Assembly: GCA_021229015.1 (NCBI GenBank)
Contig: CM037792.1
Span: forward strand, 37,135,398-37,199,397
Direction: 5' to 3'
Source of the DNA: Solen grandis
Taxonomy: Eukaryota > Mollusca > Bivalvia > Adapedonta > Solenidae
Length of the DNA stretch: 64,000 nucleotides
A program made the position numbers and the translations under genes. Positions 12,271 through 23,429 of this stretch are shown piece by piece (the first letter of the stretch is position 1; every line of letters begins with the position of its first letter). The notes beneath the pieces were generated by a model. It was not told the origin of the DNA and ran no database searches. It was given only the letters and a program-made list of their open reading frames with translations.

Positions 12271-12911
12271 AACATCTGCTTTATATTGTATATATAGAAG
12301 ATGACATAATAGATAATCTGTCCAAATTGCAACTTTCTGTCTCCTCTATTTCTATATAAAATAGCACAAATAGAACACATTCTGTGAATTTTAATAAAAT
12401 AAAAAAAAGTACGTATGATAGGTCTATCACACATAGAATTTCATCACTCCAGCTCAGCTGTAACCTTGTTTTATTTTAGCCTCAGTAGGAAGAAGTATTG
12501 AATATTTGTATAGTGCTATATCCTTTCGACACCTGTAACGTAGTTAAACGTATTTAGCGATTTTGGCGTGTTTGGGCTTCCGTAGTTTTGCCATAAATTC
12601 CTGGAATTTCGAACTATGGTGATATTTTGAAAGGTAACATCCCAGCCTACAAACTGATGCAATATGAATATCGTTAGCATAACAATGCAGTTTTTAGATG
12701 GTCTAAAATGTGGGCTGCGTGTGAATTTTTCAAGGCTTGCAAACTGCTCGCTAGCTACATAGTGTTGCAAATACGGATTTTTGTCTTGTGCCGTTGTACA
12801 TGTACTAACTTCAATGCTTATTTTGGAAACAGTCAACATTCGACAAAAAAAACAAACAAAAAAAAAAAATAAAAAAAAAATAATCAAGATATAGCCCATC
12901 AATTGCAATTT

Positions 12912-12942
<31 letters not shown>

Positions 12943-13019
12943 GTCGTTGCGCAAGTATTTAAGCTTGGTGACCCCTGCGCGTGACCTTTCCATATTTTTA
13001 TGATGCATGATTATGAAAT
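12271..13019. other. No gene recognised; A and T tracts
   Basis: Contains A-rich (12845-12882) and T-rich (12913-12940) tracts that can pair with each other. A 130-codon minus-strand frame (12516-12908) has low-complexity Phe-rich sequence and no recognisable domain. Confidence 0.5.
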
Positions 13020-13370
13020 ATCTTATTTTCCATGTAACTTTCTTATATGAAGTCCAATTTCAATAAACTTGGTACCGTTAGAAAGCTCTTAAAACATGCT
13101 ACATTTTATACGCATAATGTATAAACTTATCTTCAGTCGTTTCTGAGATATTGACTGTTAAACCTCAAGAAAACAGCATATTATCAGCAAAATTAGCTTC
13201 ATTTCATTTAGTTTTTTTGCTTATAACTTTGTATTGCGTAAACCAATTTTAATAAACTAAATATCTTTGGAAACGTCAATTATTCAGCTATAATTCTTAT
13301 TGATACATATATTTACAAAAATCGATATTTATTGAGATATGGCTACATATATGCAGTAGGGGTGAAATCA
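13020..13370. repeat. Diverged copy of the 170-190 bp unit family
   Basis: Shares the TTTCTGAGATATTGACTGTTA, GTAACTTTCTTATATGA and TTTTATACGCATAATGTAT segments with 2640-3560. Confidence 0.55.
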
Positions 13371-14050
13371 AAATTTCCTCACGTGCCTAATAACCCATAA
13401 AAATTTCATCGTCCTAGGACTATTGCAACATATTAAAATAAGCGTTTAGTTAGGAAGAAGAAAAAAAAATAAAAATGAACAACTGACGTCACGTGACGTC
13501 ATATGACGTTTATTTCACAAAATGTTTAAGACTCTCAGAGACCTATATACTGACTAAATATCTCTTTTCTATCTCAAATAGGACAGATTTTATAAGCATT
13601 TAAAAATTTACGACCTTGGTTCGAATCTTGAATTCGCTATAGAACCTTGGACTTTTCGAATTTTGAAAAACGGACACCGGTATACACAATAAGAACGTAA
13701 TATACACATTCTGTGAAAATTTGATGAAAATCGGTTCATAAACAATGGCTCTGGACCGCGTACAAACTTTTGTTGCATATTTCAAGTGTGACGTCATATG
13801 ACGTCATAGGCATATGAAAATCATAGAAATCAAACTTTCAGCGATTGAAGCATGTGTCTTTAAATTTTCATTGCCCTTTGACAATTTCAACATATGGAAA
13901 TACTCATCTTTTTTTCACAAAATGTTTAAAACTTCTAGAGACCTATATACTGACCAAATCTCAACTTTCTATCTTAAATAGAACAGATTTTATAAGCATT
14001 TAAAAATTTACGACCTTGGTTCGAATCTTGGAATCTTCATGATTTTAAAA
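13366..14050. repeat. Truncated end module 6 followed by family A units
   Basis: 13366-13475 matches module 1 up to the GAAGAAAAAAAAATAAAAAT run, without the terminal hairpin. It is followed by one family A unit and the start of another, which is cut by the assembly gap. Confidence 0.7.
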
Positions 14051-14150
14051 NNNNNNNNNNNNNNNNNNNNNNNNNNNNNNNNNNNNNNNNNNNNNNNNNN
14101 NNNNNNNNNNNNNNNNNNNNNNNNNNNNNNNNNNNNNNNNNNNNNNNNNN
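14051..14150. other. Assembly gap (100 N)
   Basis: Exactly 100 undetermined bases, the usual placeholder for a gap of unknown size. It falls at the end of the satellite block, where assembly collapse is likely. Confidence 0.99.
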
Positions 14151-15000
14151 CGGACGAAGCGGCGACTATATGCGTCACCTTCGGTGAGCATAAAAATATT
14201 AACTGAAATTACCATCAGACTTTTGTAAGTTTACTTTCAAAATAATCCCTAGAAAGCTAAATTTTCAAGGGATCAGCCTTTTCTCTGAGCAATTTTCGTA
14301 GAGGGTAATTTAAGGCCAATTATCCATGTCCCTGGTGACCATGTTTCTTTTTTACCGATCCGAAAATTTTAGCAATCTTGGTAGATGATTACCCGAGGAA
14401 ATCTACACCAAAACATTTTGAAATCTGACCAGTACTTTTGAAGGAGATTATTTTTAAAGTTTCCTTTTTTTGGTCTTTCCATTGCCATGGCAACCAGAGT
14501 TCTACATGGATCAAGTTTATTTTAGCAACTTTTGTGAAGGTTCACCCAAAGATTGTCCCTGCCAAGTTGAATCAAATTCTGTCCTGCAGTTTCAGAGATG
14601 GCATTTAAAGATTTCACTATATACCTAAGGCAAATCAGCCCTGCCTCTGGTGGCCATGTTTTTTTCTGGATTGGAATAATTATAGCAATCTAGGTAGAGG
14701 GTTACCAGAGGAACATCTGTAACAAAATATTTTGAAATCTGGCCAGTAGTTTTGAAGGTGATGATTTTTAAACTTTTCATATTTTTCTTCTTTCTGCTGC
14801 CATGGCAACCAGAAGTCTACATGGATCAGGATTATTTTAGCAACTTAAGTGAAGCTTCACCCAAGGATCATCCCTGCCAAGTTTAAACAAATTCTGTTCA
14901 GCTGTTTCAGAGGAGATGTCGATTAAAGCAAATTGTTGATGATGGATGACGCACGACGATGGACGCAGGGTGATCCTAATAGCTCACCATGAGCTAAAAA
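14151..15000 (+). mobile_element. Non-autonomous repeat element, GCTCACC-ended family
   Basis: Two internal units about 325 bp apart share GGCCATGTTT, TAGCAATCTWGGTAGA, TTGAAATCTG and CCATGGCAACCAGA. It closes with ATGACGCACGACGATGG, GATCCTAATAGCTCACCATG and AGCTAAAAA. 14151-14197 is the tail of an earlier copy. No coding potential. Confidence 0.65.
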
Positions 15001-15610
15001 TGATCATCACATCTCACTCCTAAAGAAGTTATTTAAAGAAATGAACATTATATTTTTAGTTACAGTGACCTTGACCCTATTGCCCTGAAATTCAATCCCA
15101 ACCTTCCTTTCTACAATAAAGTATCTACCTTCTAAGTATGATTACTTGACCTATATTCTTACGGGAGATATTTGACAGAAACCACGTTTGACACCCGCCC
15201 ACACAAGGATGTACCCCATTCTAATATCCAGGTTTCAACTTCATTAAAAACGTGGTTAAAAAGCTTAAACAAAAAGTTATAGATAAAGTGTTATAGATGA
15301 ACAGATGAATAAACACACGGATGCACAGACCAAAAATCTACATTCCCCCAAACGGAGTTTGCAGGGCATTAAAAGGGGCCATAAAATGGTATTAAATTCA
15401 GTCAAGAGTTATCTACCTTGGTTGTCTGATGTTCCTAAACATGTTCATAAACTTTCAAGTCAACACCATAAATGGTTATTGAGATAATAATTTTTATAAG
15501 GTTGATAGTAACTAGCATGCAAAACTTTAACCAAAAGCTGCAATGTCAACGCTGAAGCTGATGCAAGAGTGACAGCAAATGCTTGCTATTTTTCCAAAAG
15601 ACGAGCTAAA
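15001..15610 (+). repeat. Interspersed repeat shared with 20.0-20.3 kb
   Basis: 15355-15610 closely matches 20090-20310 (both contain TTCAGTCAAGAGTTATCTAC and TAACCAAAAG..TGCAA). The part before has the GTGACCTTGACCC phrase typical of bivalve repeats. No gene. Confidence 0.65.
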
Positions 15611-15633
15611 AATGCTTCCTCAATATAATTTCA

Positions 15634-15685
15634 GGCTGAAGACAAGTGGCATGATACTTGACCCAGCCACATTATCCTGACACTA
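15634..15685 (-). mobile_element. SINE body fragment
   Basis: GTGGCATGATACTTGACCCA and CACATTATCCTGACAC match the middle of the minus-strand SINE at 2222-2517. Head and tail are missing. Confidence 0.55.
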
Positions 15686-15689
15686 AAAT

Positions 15690-16070
15690 TACATGACTGG
15701 ATGCTGGTAAAAAACTTTGGGAAAGTCAAGATGCCTAAGTCACATGGCAATGTGGATCCCCATTGTTTTTTTTTGTTTTTTATTGTGACCAGACTTTTTC
15801 AGGCACAAAAGAAATAAATTTCTTTTTCTAAAATAAGTGATGGCACCAGCAGAGCCCATGATTAGACTAGAGCACTGCAAAGTGGTGCCAATGCTCGTCT
15901 GTTTTACAGGTCAACAAATGGGTGCCATATTTGAGATTTAAAGTTTGAACACTGTAAGGTTTAAAGAGTAACTGTTCTGTAAATATGAAAAAGAAATACA
16001 TTGCATACATGTACATAATCATACATTGTGAAGAAGAAATATAATTGCTTTGAATAAAAACAATTTTAAA
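15690..16070. other. No gene recognised
   Basis: T-rich and A-rich sequence with no repeat partner noticed and no convincing exon. It ends where the next element begins. Confidence 0.45.
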
Positions 16071-16071
16071 A

Positions 16072-17130
16072 CAAGAGGGCCATGATGGCCCTGAATCGCT
16101 CACCTGAGTACCATTGCTTCAACTGATGTCAAGGTTTTTAAACAGACAAGGATTCTGATATAACTTAATCTAAAACATTTTACCCCTGACAATACTACAC
16201 ACCAAATATCTAAGCAATGGGCTATATGGTTTCAGAGAAGACTTGGGCGCAGGGTCATTTATCACCGTAGGGCCAAGACTTTGAAAATCTTTGTAATGAA
16301 CCATTAGATGCTACTACATACCAAAAATCTTAGCTCTAGGCCTTATTGATTCATAGAAGAAGACTTTTTTAAGATTTTCCTATTTAACTCTATGTAAAAC
16401 AAGTGACCCCAGGTGTGGGGTCATTTATCACCATTGGGCTATGATTTGTACAATCTTGGTAGTGGCCCATAAGATGATGCTACATACCAAATATCTAAGC
16501 TCTAGGCCTAATGGATTCATAGAAGAAGATTTTTTAAGATTTTCCTATATAACTCTATGTAAAACAAGTGACCCCTGATGCGGGGTCATTTATCACCATA
16601 GGGCTATGATTTGAACAATCTTGGTAGTGGCCCATAAGATGATGCTTCATACGAAATATCTAAGCTCTAGGCCTTATGCATTCATGGAAGAAGATTTTTT
16701 AAGATTTTCCTATATAACTCTATGTAAAACAAGTGACCCCTGGTGCGGGGTCATTTATCACCATAGGGCTATGATTTGTACAATCTTGGTAGTGGCCCAT
16801 AAGATGATGCTACATACCAAATATCTAAGCTCTAGGCCTTATGGATTCATAGAAGAAGATTTTTTAAATTTTCATTTTTAAAATCTATTTTTAGCTCCTG
16901 TAACCTAATTATGCGATGGACCAGAACCATTTATACAACTTTAGTAGAGCTTCATCCAAGGAACATTCCTGCAAAATATTTTTCAAATTGGCCAAGCCGT
17001 TTAGGAGGAGATGTTGTTTGAAGCAATTGTTGACGCTGGACGCACGCACGCACGCACGGACGACGGACGACGGACAAAAGGCGATCAGAAAAGCTCACCT
17101 TGAGCACGTTGTGCTCATGTGAGCTAATAA
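16072..17130 (+). mobile_element. Non-autonomous element with 165 bp tandem core (copy 1)
   Basis: Starts AACAAGAGGGCCATGATGG and CGCTCACCTGAG; core units begin at 16421, 16586 and 16751 (165 bp period). It ends with a GACGCACGCACGCACGGACG microsatellite, GATCAGAAAAGCTCACCTTG, the hairpin GAGCAC-GTT-GTGCTC at 17102-17116 and ATGTGAGCT. GCTCACCTGAG and TCATGTGAGC are inverted ends. No transposase frame. Confidence 0.8.
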
Positions 17131-17330
17131 AACATATATCAAGTATGTAATTTAAAGTAAAAAGTGATTCAATCAAGGGCCAAATTTTAACCATTATCTA
17201 GTCATAATCTCTCAAACTAGTAATATTGCAAAATATTTTTTTTATGATTGGTCTATATGAATTATGTGGGTACGGACCACTAGACAATATTTCACATCAA
17301 ATCTATAGATTAAGCTCTAGGTCTTTTCCT
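17131..17330. other. Spacer between tandem element copies
   Basis: Short AT-rich sequence; from about 17280 onward it blends into a worn 165 bp unit. Confidence 0.4.
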
Positions 17331-18413
17331 ATGTAACTCTATGTGAAACAAGTGACCACTGGTGCGGGGTCATTTATCACCGTAAGGCTATGATTTGAAC
17401 AATCTTGGTAATGAACCATTAGATGATGCTACATACCAAATATCTAAGCTCTGGGCCTTATGGATTTACAGAAGAAGATTTTTTAAGATTTTCCTATATA
17501 ACTCTATGTAAAACAAGTGACCCCTGGTGTGGGGGCATTTATCACCATAGGGCTATGATTTGAACAATCTTGGTAATGAACCATTAGATGATGCTACATA
17601 CCAAATATCTAAGCTCTGGGCCTTATGGATTTACAGAAGAAGATTTTTTAAGATTTTCCTATATAACTCTATGTAAAACAAGTGACCCTGGTGCGGGGGC
17701 ATTTATCACCATAGGGCTATGATTTGAACAATCTTGGTAATGAACCATTAGATGATGCTACATACCAAATATCTAAGCTCTGGGCCTTATGGATTTACAG
17801 AAGAAGATTTTTTAAGATTTTCCTATATAACTCTATGTAAAACAAGTGACCCTGGTGCGGGGTCATTTATCACCATAGGGCTATGATTTGAACAATCTTG
17901 GTAATGAACCATTAGATGATGCTACATACCAAATATCTAAGCTCTGGGCCTTATGGATTCACAGTAGAAGATTTTTTAAGATTTTCCTATATAACTCTAT
18001 GTAAAACAAGTGACCCCTGGTGCGGGGTCATTTATCACCATAGGGCTATGATTTGTACAATCTTGGTAGTGGCCCATAAGATGATGCTACATACCAAATA
18101 TCTAAGCTCTAGGCCTTATGGATTCATAGAAGAAGATTTTTTAAATTTTCATTTTTAAAATCTATTTTTAGCTCCTGTGACCTAATTATGCGATGGACCA
18201 GAACCATTTATACAACTTTAGTAGAGCTTCATCCAAGGAACATTCCTGCAAAATATTTTTCAAATTGGCCAAGCCGTTTAGGAGGAGATGTTGTTTGAAG
18301 CAATTGTTGACGCCGGACGCACGCACGCACGCACGCACGGACGCCGGACGCCGGACGCCGGACAAAAGGCGATCAGAAAAGCTCACCTTGAGCACGTTGT
18401 GCTCATGTGAGCT
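17330..18413 (+). mobile_element. Non-autonomous element with 165 bp tandem core (copy 2)
   Basis: Five core units (marks at 17370, 17535, 17699, 17863, 18028; period 164-165 bp) and an end block nearly identical to copy 1, with the hairpin GAGCAC-GTT-GTGCTC at 18390-18404. The 5' start block is missing. The last part of copy 1 and copy 2 (about 400 bp) look like a recent duplication. Confidence 0.8.
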
Positions 18414-19375
18414 AACAAGAAGGCAATGATGGCCCTGGGTCGCTCACCTGAGGACCAGGTATTAGTGGGGGGGGGAAGAAAAAAATATACATATAAGGAA
18501 AATGGGCTTAGCCCCCTGGCAGCCATGTTTTTCAACGGATCAAAATAGTTTGAACAATCTTGATAGAGAGTGACCTAAGAAACATCTTTGAAAAATGACT
18601 TTGAAATCCAGTCAGTACTTTTGGAGGAGAAGATATTTCAAATTTGTACTCTATACATATAAGGAAAATGGGCTCCACCCCTAACGGCAATGTTTTTCAA
18701 CGGATCAAAATAATTTGAACAATCTTGGTAGAGAGTGACCTAAGGAACATCTGTGCAAAATAACTTTGAAAGCCAGCCAATACTTTTAGCCAAGAAGATT
18801 TTTCAAATGTGTACTATATTCATATAAGGAAAATGGACTCCGCCCCCTGGCGGCCATGTTTTTCAACTTATTAAAATAATTTGAACAATCTTGGTAGAGA
18901 GTGACCAAAGGAACATCTATGCAAAATAACTTTGAAATCCTACCAGTACTTTTGGAGAAGAAGATATTTCAAATCTGTACTATATTCATATAAGGAAAAC
19001 GGACTCTGCCCCCCTGGTGGCCATGTTTTTCAACGGATCAAAATAATTTGAACAATCTTGGCAGAGAGTGACCCAAGAAACATCTGTGCTAAATAACTTT
19101 GAAATTTTGCCAGTAGTTTTGGCAAAGAAAATTTTCAAAATTTTCCTATGTTTTTTTCTTTCTGTTGCCATGGCAACCAGAGTTCTACATGGAATAAAAT
19201 TCTTTGGACATCTATGAAAGGGCACCCAAGGAACACTTGTGAAGTTTCTTTAAAATTGGCCCAGTGGTTTAGGAGGAGATGTTGTTTTAAGTTAAATGTT
19301 GATGACGGACACCAGGTGCCGGACATTCATCGGTCATAATAGCTCACCTTGAACACGTGCTCTAGTGAGCTGAAA
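18414..19375 (+). mobile_element. Related element with a different 165 bp core (copy 3)
   Basis: Begins directly at the end of copy 2 with AACAAGAAGGCAATGATGG and CGCTCACCTGAGG. Its core units begin at 18490, 18656, 18821 and 18987 (165-166 bp). It ends with CCATGGCAACCAGAGTTCTA, TTTAGGAGGAGATGTTGTTT and AGCTCACCTTG..GTGAGCT. Same end blocks as copies 1 and 2, different core sequence. Confidence 0.75.
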
Positions 19376-20509
19376 AATAATCTAGTGAAAAAGGGACATA
19401 AGATTCCTTTCTGAATAATGCCCCGTGTCTTACAACTGCACCTTGTCATGATTATCAAGTCTTCCAAGTTTGCTGTTATAGTTTTTAAATCAATATACTA
19501 ATTAAGCAATTTTCATCAAAATTATAAGTTAAAAAAGAGCTGTCAGAGGACAGCACACTTGACTATTCAAAATGCTTGTTGGTAAATCAAATGAAATCTA
19601 CTTCAATTCTTGCCCATCACATACCCAGTACATAATAATAGCCAAAATTATATACCTTAATAATCTCATACCCCTTAATATTTTTATGAAGTCTAAAATC
19701 AATCCTATGCCTAGTTACTCACAACCCTGTGTATGCAAAACTTTAATCAAAGTTAGAAAAGGGCCATATTTTGCATAAAATTCAGTCCAAATGATATCCT
19801 CCTTGGTTTTCGGATGCCCCTGAAGACACTCCTTACCTTTCTAGTCAATTCCACAAAAAATTTCTGAGATATAAGCTTGATAGTAGCTTGAATGCAAAAA
19901 TTTAACCAATATTCGAAGTTAAAAGGGAGCCATAATTTTTAATATATTTCATCAAGCGTTCTTCCGTGTTAGTATGATACCCTTAAACATATCAAAGATG
20001 TTTCAAATCAATTGCATGCCTGAATACTGAGATAAAAGCATGAGAGTATCTTGCATGCAAAACTTTAACCAAAATCTCTAAGTTAAAAAAAGGCCATAAT
20101 TTGTATTAAATTCAGTCAAGAGTTATCTACCTTGGTTGTCTGATGCCCCTAAACATATTTATAAACTTTCAAGTCAATACCATAGATGGTTATTGAGATA
20201 TAAGGTTGATAGTAACTTGCATGCAAAACTAACCAAAAGATGCAACGCCAATGCCGATGCAAAGGCGACTACAATAGCTCTCATATTCTTCGAATAGTTG
20301 AGCTAAAAAGGACATAATTTTAAAAAAATATAGCTTTCAGAATGATTATGTTTGTCTTACAACTGTGCCTTGTCAAGATTATCAAGTAGTACAAGTTTTG
20401 TAATGATACCTTTCATAGTTTTCAAATCATTCTTCTTTGCAACTTTGACAAAAATTTTAAATTAAAAAGGGGCATAATTGTCTTACAACTTTGCCTCGTC
20501 ATGATTTTC
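19376..20509 (+). repeat. Diverged tandem repeats (GGGGCATAATT family)
   Basis: Units contain AAAAAGGGGCATAATT, TCTTACAACTGTGCCTTGTC and TTTCATAGTTTTCAAATC; a second type has the TTGCATGCAAAACTTTAACC phrase. The same phrases occur at 25930-26280. No gene. It is the target into which the Tc1-like element inserted. Confidence 0.65.
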
Positions 20510-20511
20510 TA

Positions 20512-21348
20512 TACTGACAGGCAAAAGAAACACCCCATTCCATGTTCTCGACAACGCAATTGTCAACGTGGCGTTCGTGACGTCGCCTGTACACACGGAT
20601 AAGCCCGTCGGCGTTCCATATGTTGAAACGCGACTCGTCGCTGAACACTTTGTTCTGCCAACGCTGACCGTGATGGTTGCGGGCCCAGATTAGACGTTGG
20701 TGACGGTGGCATAAAGTTAGAACTAAACTATGGTAGGGTTGATGGCAGGTAATCCCGCATTCCCTCAGTCATCTTCTAACCGTATAACGACTTAGTTGGC
20801 GACCATGGTTACTGACTACTAAACGCGACGTCGATTCCGCCGTCACAAACCTGTCACACAAATGACGTTGACGTATGAAATTATCTTGTCTTACAGATGT
20901 CACACGAGGTCTTCCTGAACGTGGCCGATTGGCAAACATTCCTGTAACTCTAACACGTTGAACAAGATGCCGAATCGTCAAACGCGAGACGTTTAAACGT
21001 CTGGTGACTTGTTCTTGCGTTCGCCCGCATTCGAGCATGGCCAAAACGCGAGCTCTCTCTTCAGAATTTAGCCTTGGCATTCTTAAATACGAATGTTTAA
21101 TCAGAAAATCTCTTAAATTGTGATTGTCTATCGACTAGCACATGTAACTATGTAAAATGTGATCGATTTCACCACATGGTAAACATACACGAGGTGCACA
21201 TGGAAATCATGAGCAGCCACCGGAAATGGACATCGGGCTGAATAGAAGTGCATGATTTTTTCTTTGCCGTGATTGTCGGTCAATGTACATATAGGTATGA
21301 GGAAAATAACCCCAAATTCCGTTGGGGCCTTTCTTTTGCCCATCAGTA
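20512..21348 (-). mobile_element. Tc1-like DNA transposon, internally deleted, both ends kept
   Basis: Terminal inverted repeats TACTGACAGGCAAAAGAAA at the left and TTTCTTTTGCCCATCAGTA at the right, flanked on both sides by TA (20510-20511 and 21349-21350), the Tc1/mariner target duplication. It is 837 bp long, about half of a usual Tc1 element. The flanks resume a known host repeat: compare CATGATTATCAAGTATTCTA near 25968. It could still be moved by a transposase supplied in trans. Confidence 0.9.
20515..21080 (-). pseudogene. Tc1-like transposase, truncated with in-frame stop
   Basis: From the ATG at 21080: MPRLNSEERARVLAMLECG, then a helix-turn-helix (RRLNVSRLTIRHLVQR) and the linker RPRSGRPRVT, all standard for the Tc1 DNA-binding region. 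After 103 codons there is a TGA at 20769-20771; beyond it the same frame continues with LRECGITCHQPYH, ARNHHGQRWQNKVFSDESRF, which holds the first catalytic Asp (FSDESRF), and ends shortly after in the 3' inverted repeat. The second Asp and the final Glu of the DD34E triad are deleted. Usual length is about 340 residues. Not functional. Confidence 0.9.
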
Positions 21349-21560
21349 TAGTATTCTAAGGTTTGTGTTAATACCTTTTATAGTTTACAAATCGTTCTAC
21401 TTAATATGCAATTTTGAGTTAACAAGACTGTCAGGTCCCCTGCTGATAGGTGCTTGTTTGAAGAAAGGGTTTAAGTCAGACTTTGCATAAAAAGAAAAGG
21501 GGAATATATCAGACGGCTGGATGCTAGATGAAAGGCGATCCTAATAGCTTACCCTGAGCA
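21349..21560 (+). repeat. Continuation of the interrupted host repeat
   Basis: GTATTCTAAGGTTTGTGTTA and GTTCTACTTAATATGCAATT match 25980-26040. It ends with GACGGCTGGATGCTAGATG, GGCGATCCTAATAGCTTACC, the usual tail of these elements. Confidence 0.7.
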
Positions 21561-21880
21561 TTTGCTAAAATTGTGTGCTGGCAAAAAATGATGATATGTG
21601 CTGTAATTAATTTATTTGCTATGTCCTCAATTTAAGCACTCATGATTTATTAACTGTGGCATATAGAAAGTCTTAGCAAAACGTCTAAATATTGACGAAG
21701 ATATGCGGAATATGCAAAAAAGGTATTTTTGTAAACAACTGAATGATCTTAAGTAAAATATTCTTTCTTATTATACATTGTCGTAATGTTGTCGCCAACA
21801 AACATGTACAGATTGCATTTTTTAACAAATTTGTAGTACAAGTTTTGCATTTCTCTCCAAATAATATACACTGCATTGGG
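21561..21880. other. No gene recognised
   Basis: AT-rich, with no splice pair or domain. Short minus-strand frames here have no recognisable features. Confidence 0.4.
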
Positions 21881-22500
21881 AAGAAGTTTTGTTGAAATCC
21901 AGTAAACCGTTGCTAAGAAATAGCGCAGAAACAAATGTTATTCTGTATACATACTGCATAACTTATCAAGGGCCTTAACTCTGTCTTAAGTGGTCTGACC
22001 GAAACGTGCTGAAGATATGCTCATCTCTAATGATGGTTGCTATGAAGTTCCTTTAAAATCAAGTCAGTAGTAGCAGAGAATTAGTGCGAAAATGAATGTT
22101 ACTCTGTATACATAGTGCATAACTAATCAAGGGCCATAACTCCGTGTTAAATGGTCTGATCAGAACATGTCGAGGAGGTAGCCTCTCCTACTGGTAAGGA
22201 TGGTTGCCATGAAAAATGAAAATCCAGTTAGTAGTTGCAAAGAAATAGCGCAGAAACGAATGTACTCTGTATACATACTGCATAACTAATCAAATTAAAA
22301 TCCATTCAACAGATGCAGAGAAATAGCGTGGTAACGAATGTTTATCTGTATACATACTGCATAACTAATCAAGGGCCATAACTGTGTTAAATGGTCCAAT
22401 CGAAACATGCCGAGGATACGTACATCTCCTATTGGTAATGATGGTTGCCATGAAGTGCTATTAAAATCCAGTCAATAGTTACAGAGAAATTTTCTTAAAA
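21880..22500 (+). repeat. Tandem repeat, about 162 bp period
   Basis: GTATACATACTGCATAACTA recurs near 21945, 22107, 22269 and 22348. The first gaps are 162 bp and the last unit is shortened. Units also share AATAGCGCAGAAACGAATG and GATGGTTGCCATGAAGT. Confidence 0.75.
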
Positions 22501-22839
22501 ATAATGTATTTATAACAAGTAACTGGTGTTGTATGCAACACTTGAAGTCCCCTACCGGCTCCACCTTGACTCAATATGGTAATCAATAATACATTTATGA
22601 ATTGACCATTTAAGCAAGACTTACATGTAGAGTTGTTGTCTCTGCTGTGCCCACTATACAATTCATGCAAGCAAGACAGATGCAAGAAATAGAATTAATA
22701 ATAGTTACCTTGCCTGATTCAAAATGTTTTTTCTTTAGTCTTTAGTCTTGTTGATGAGAAATGAGAGCTTTCACTCTGCATCACCACCCTGACTATATAC
22801 ATGCCTTATAAAATTTATTATTAAGTTATCACGGTCGCG

Positions 22840-23395
22840 GGATCCCACTTTTTGCCATATTTTCACTATTTCCGTTACCATAGCAACCACAATTTTGTCG
22901 AAGAACAAAAATAAAATGACGTGCATAATCACACATTGCCATCTAGTCATATACCAAGTTTCATCAAGTTACTTGCTTAGTTATAAAGTTATCGTAGGAT
23001 CCCATTTTTTGCCATATTTTCACTATTTCCATTAACATAGCAACCACAATTTTAGTTGAAGAACAAAAATAAAACAACATGCATAATCTACACATTGCCA
23101 TCTAGTCATAAACCAAGTTTCATCAAGTGAGCTTGCTTAGTTATCGCGGGATCCCATTTTTTGCCATATTTTCACCATTTCCGTTACCATAGCAACCACA
23201 ATTTTAGTCGAAGAACAAAAATAAAACAACGTGCATAATCTACACATTGGCATCTAGTCATAAACCAAGTTTCATCAAGTTAGCTTGCTTAGTTATTAAG
23301 TTATCGCGGGATCTAGATTTGAGCGGACAGACAGATGGACAGAGGGCAAACCCATAGTCCCCGCTGGTGTGAACACCGGTAGGGGACTAATAAAC
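22840..23395 (+). mobile_element. Tandem-core element, about 155 bp period, with tail
   Basis: Units marked by GCGGGATCCCATTTTTTGCC at about 22838, 22996, 23148 and a last partial at 23308. It closes with GGACAGACAGATGGACAGAG and AGTCCCCGCTGGTGTGAACA, the same tail style as at 30780. No coding capacity. Confidence 0.75.
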
Positions 23396-23429
23396 ATGCA
23401 AAATCCGGAGCAACTGGGTTTAATTTTGA

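Noticed and set aside
12516..12908. 130-codon minus-strand frame
   Set aside because: Phe-rich translation of T tracts joined to unremarkable sequence; no domain, no splice evidence.
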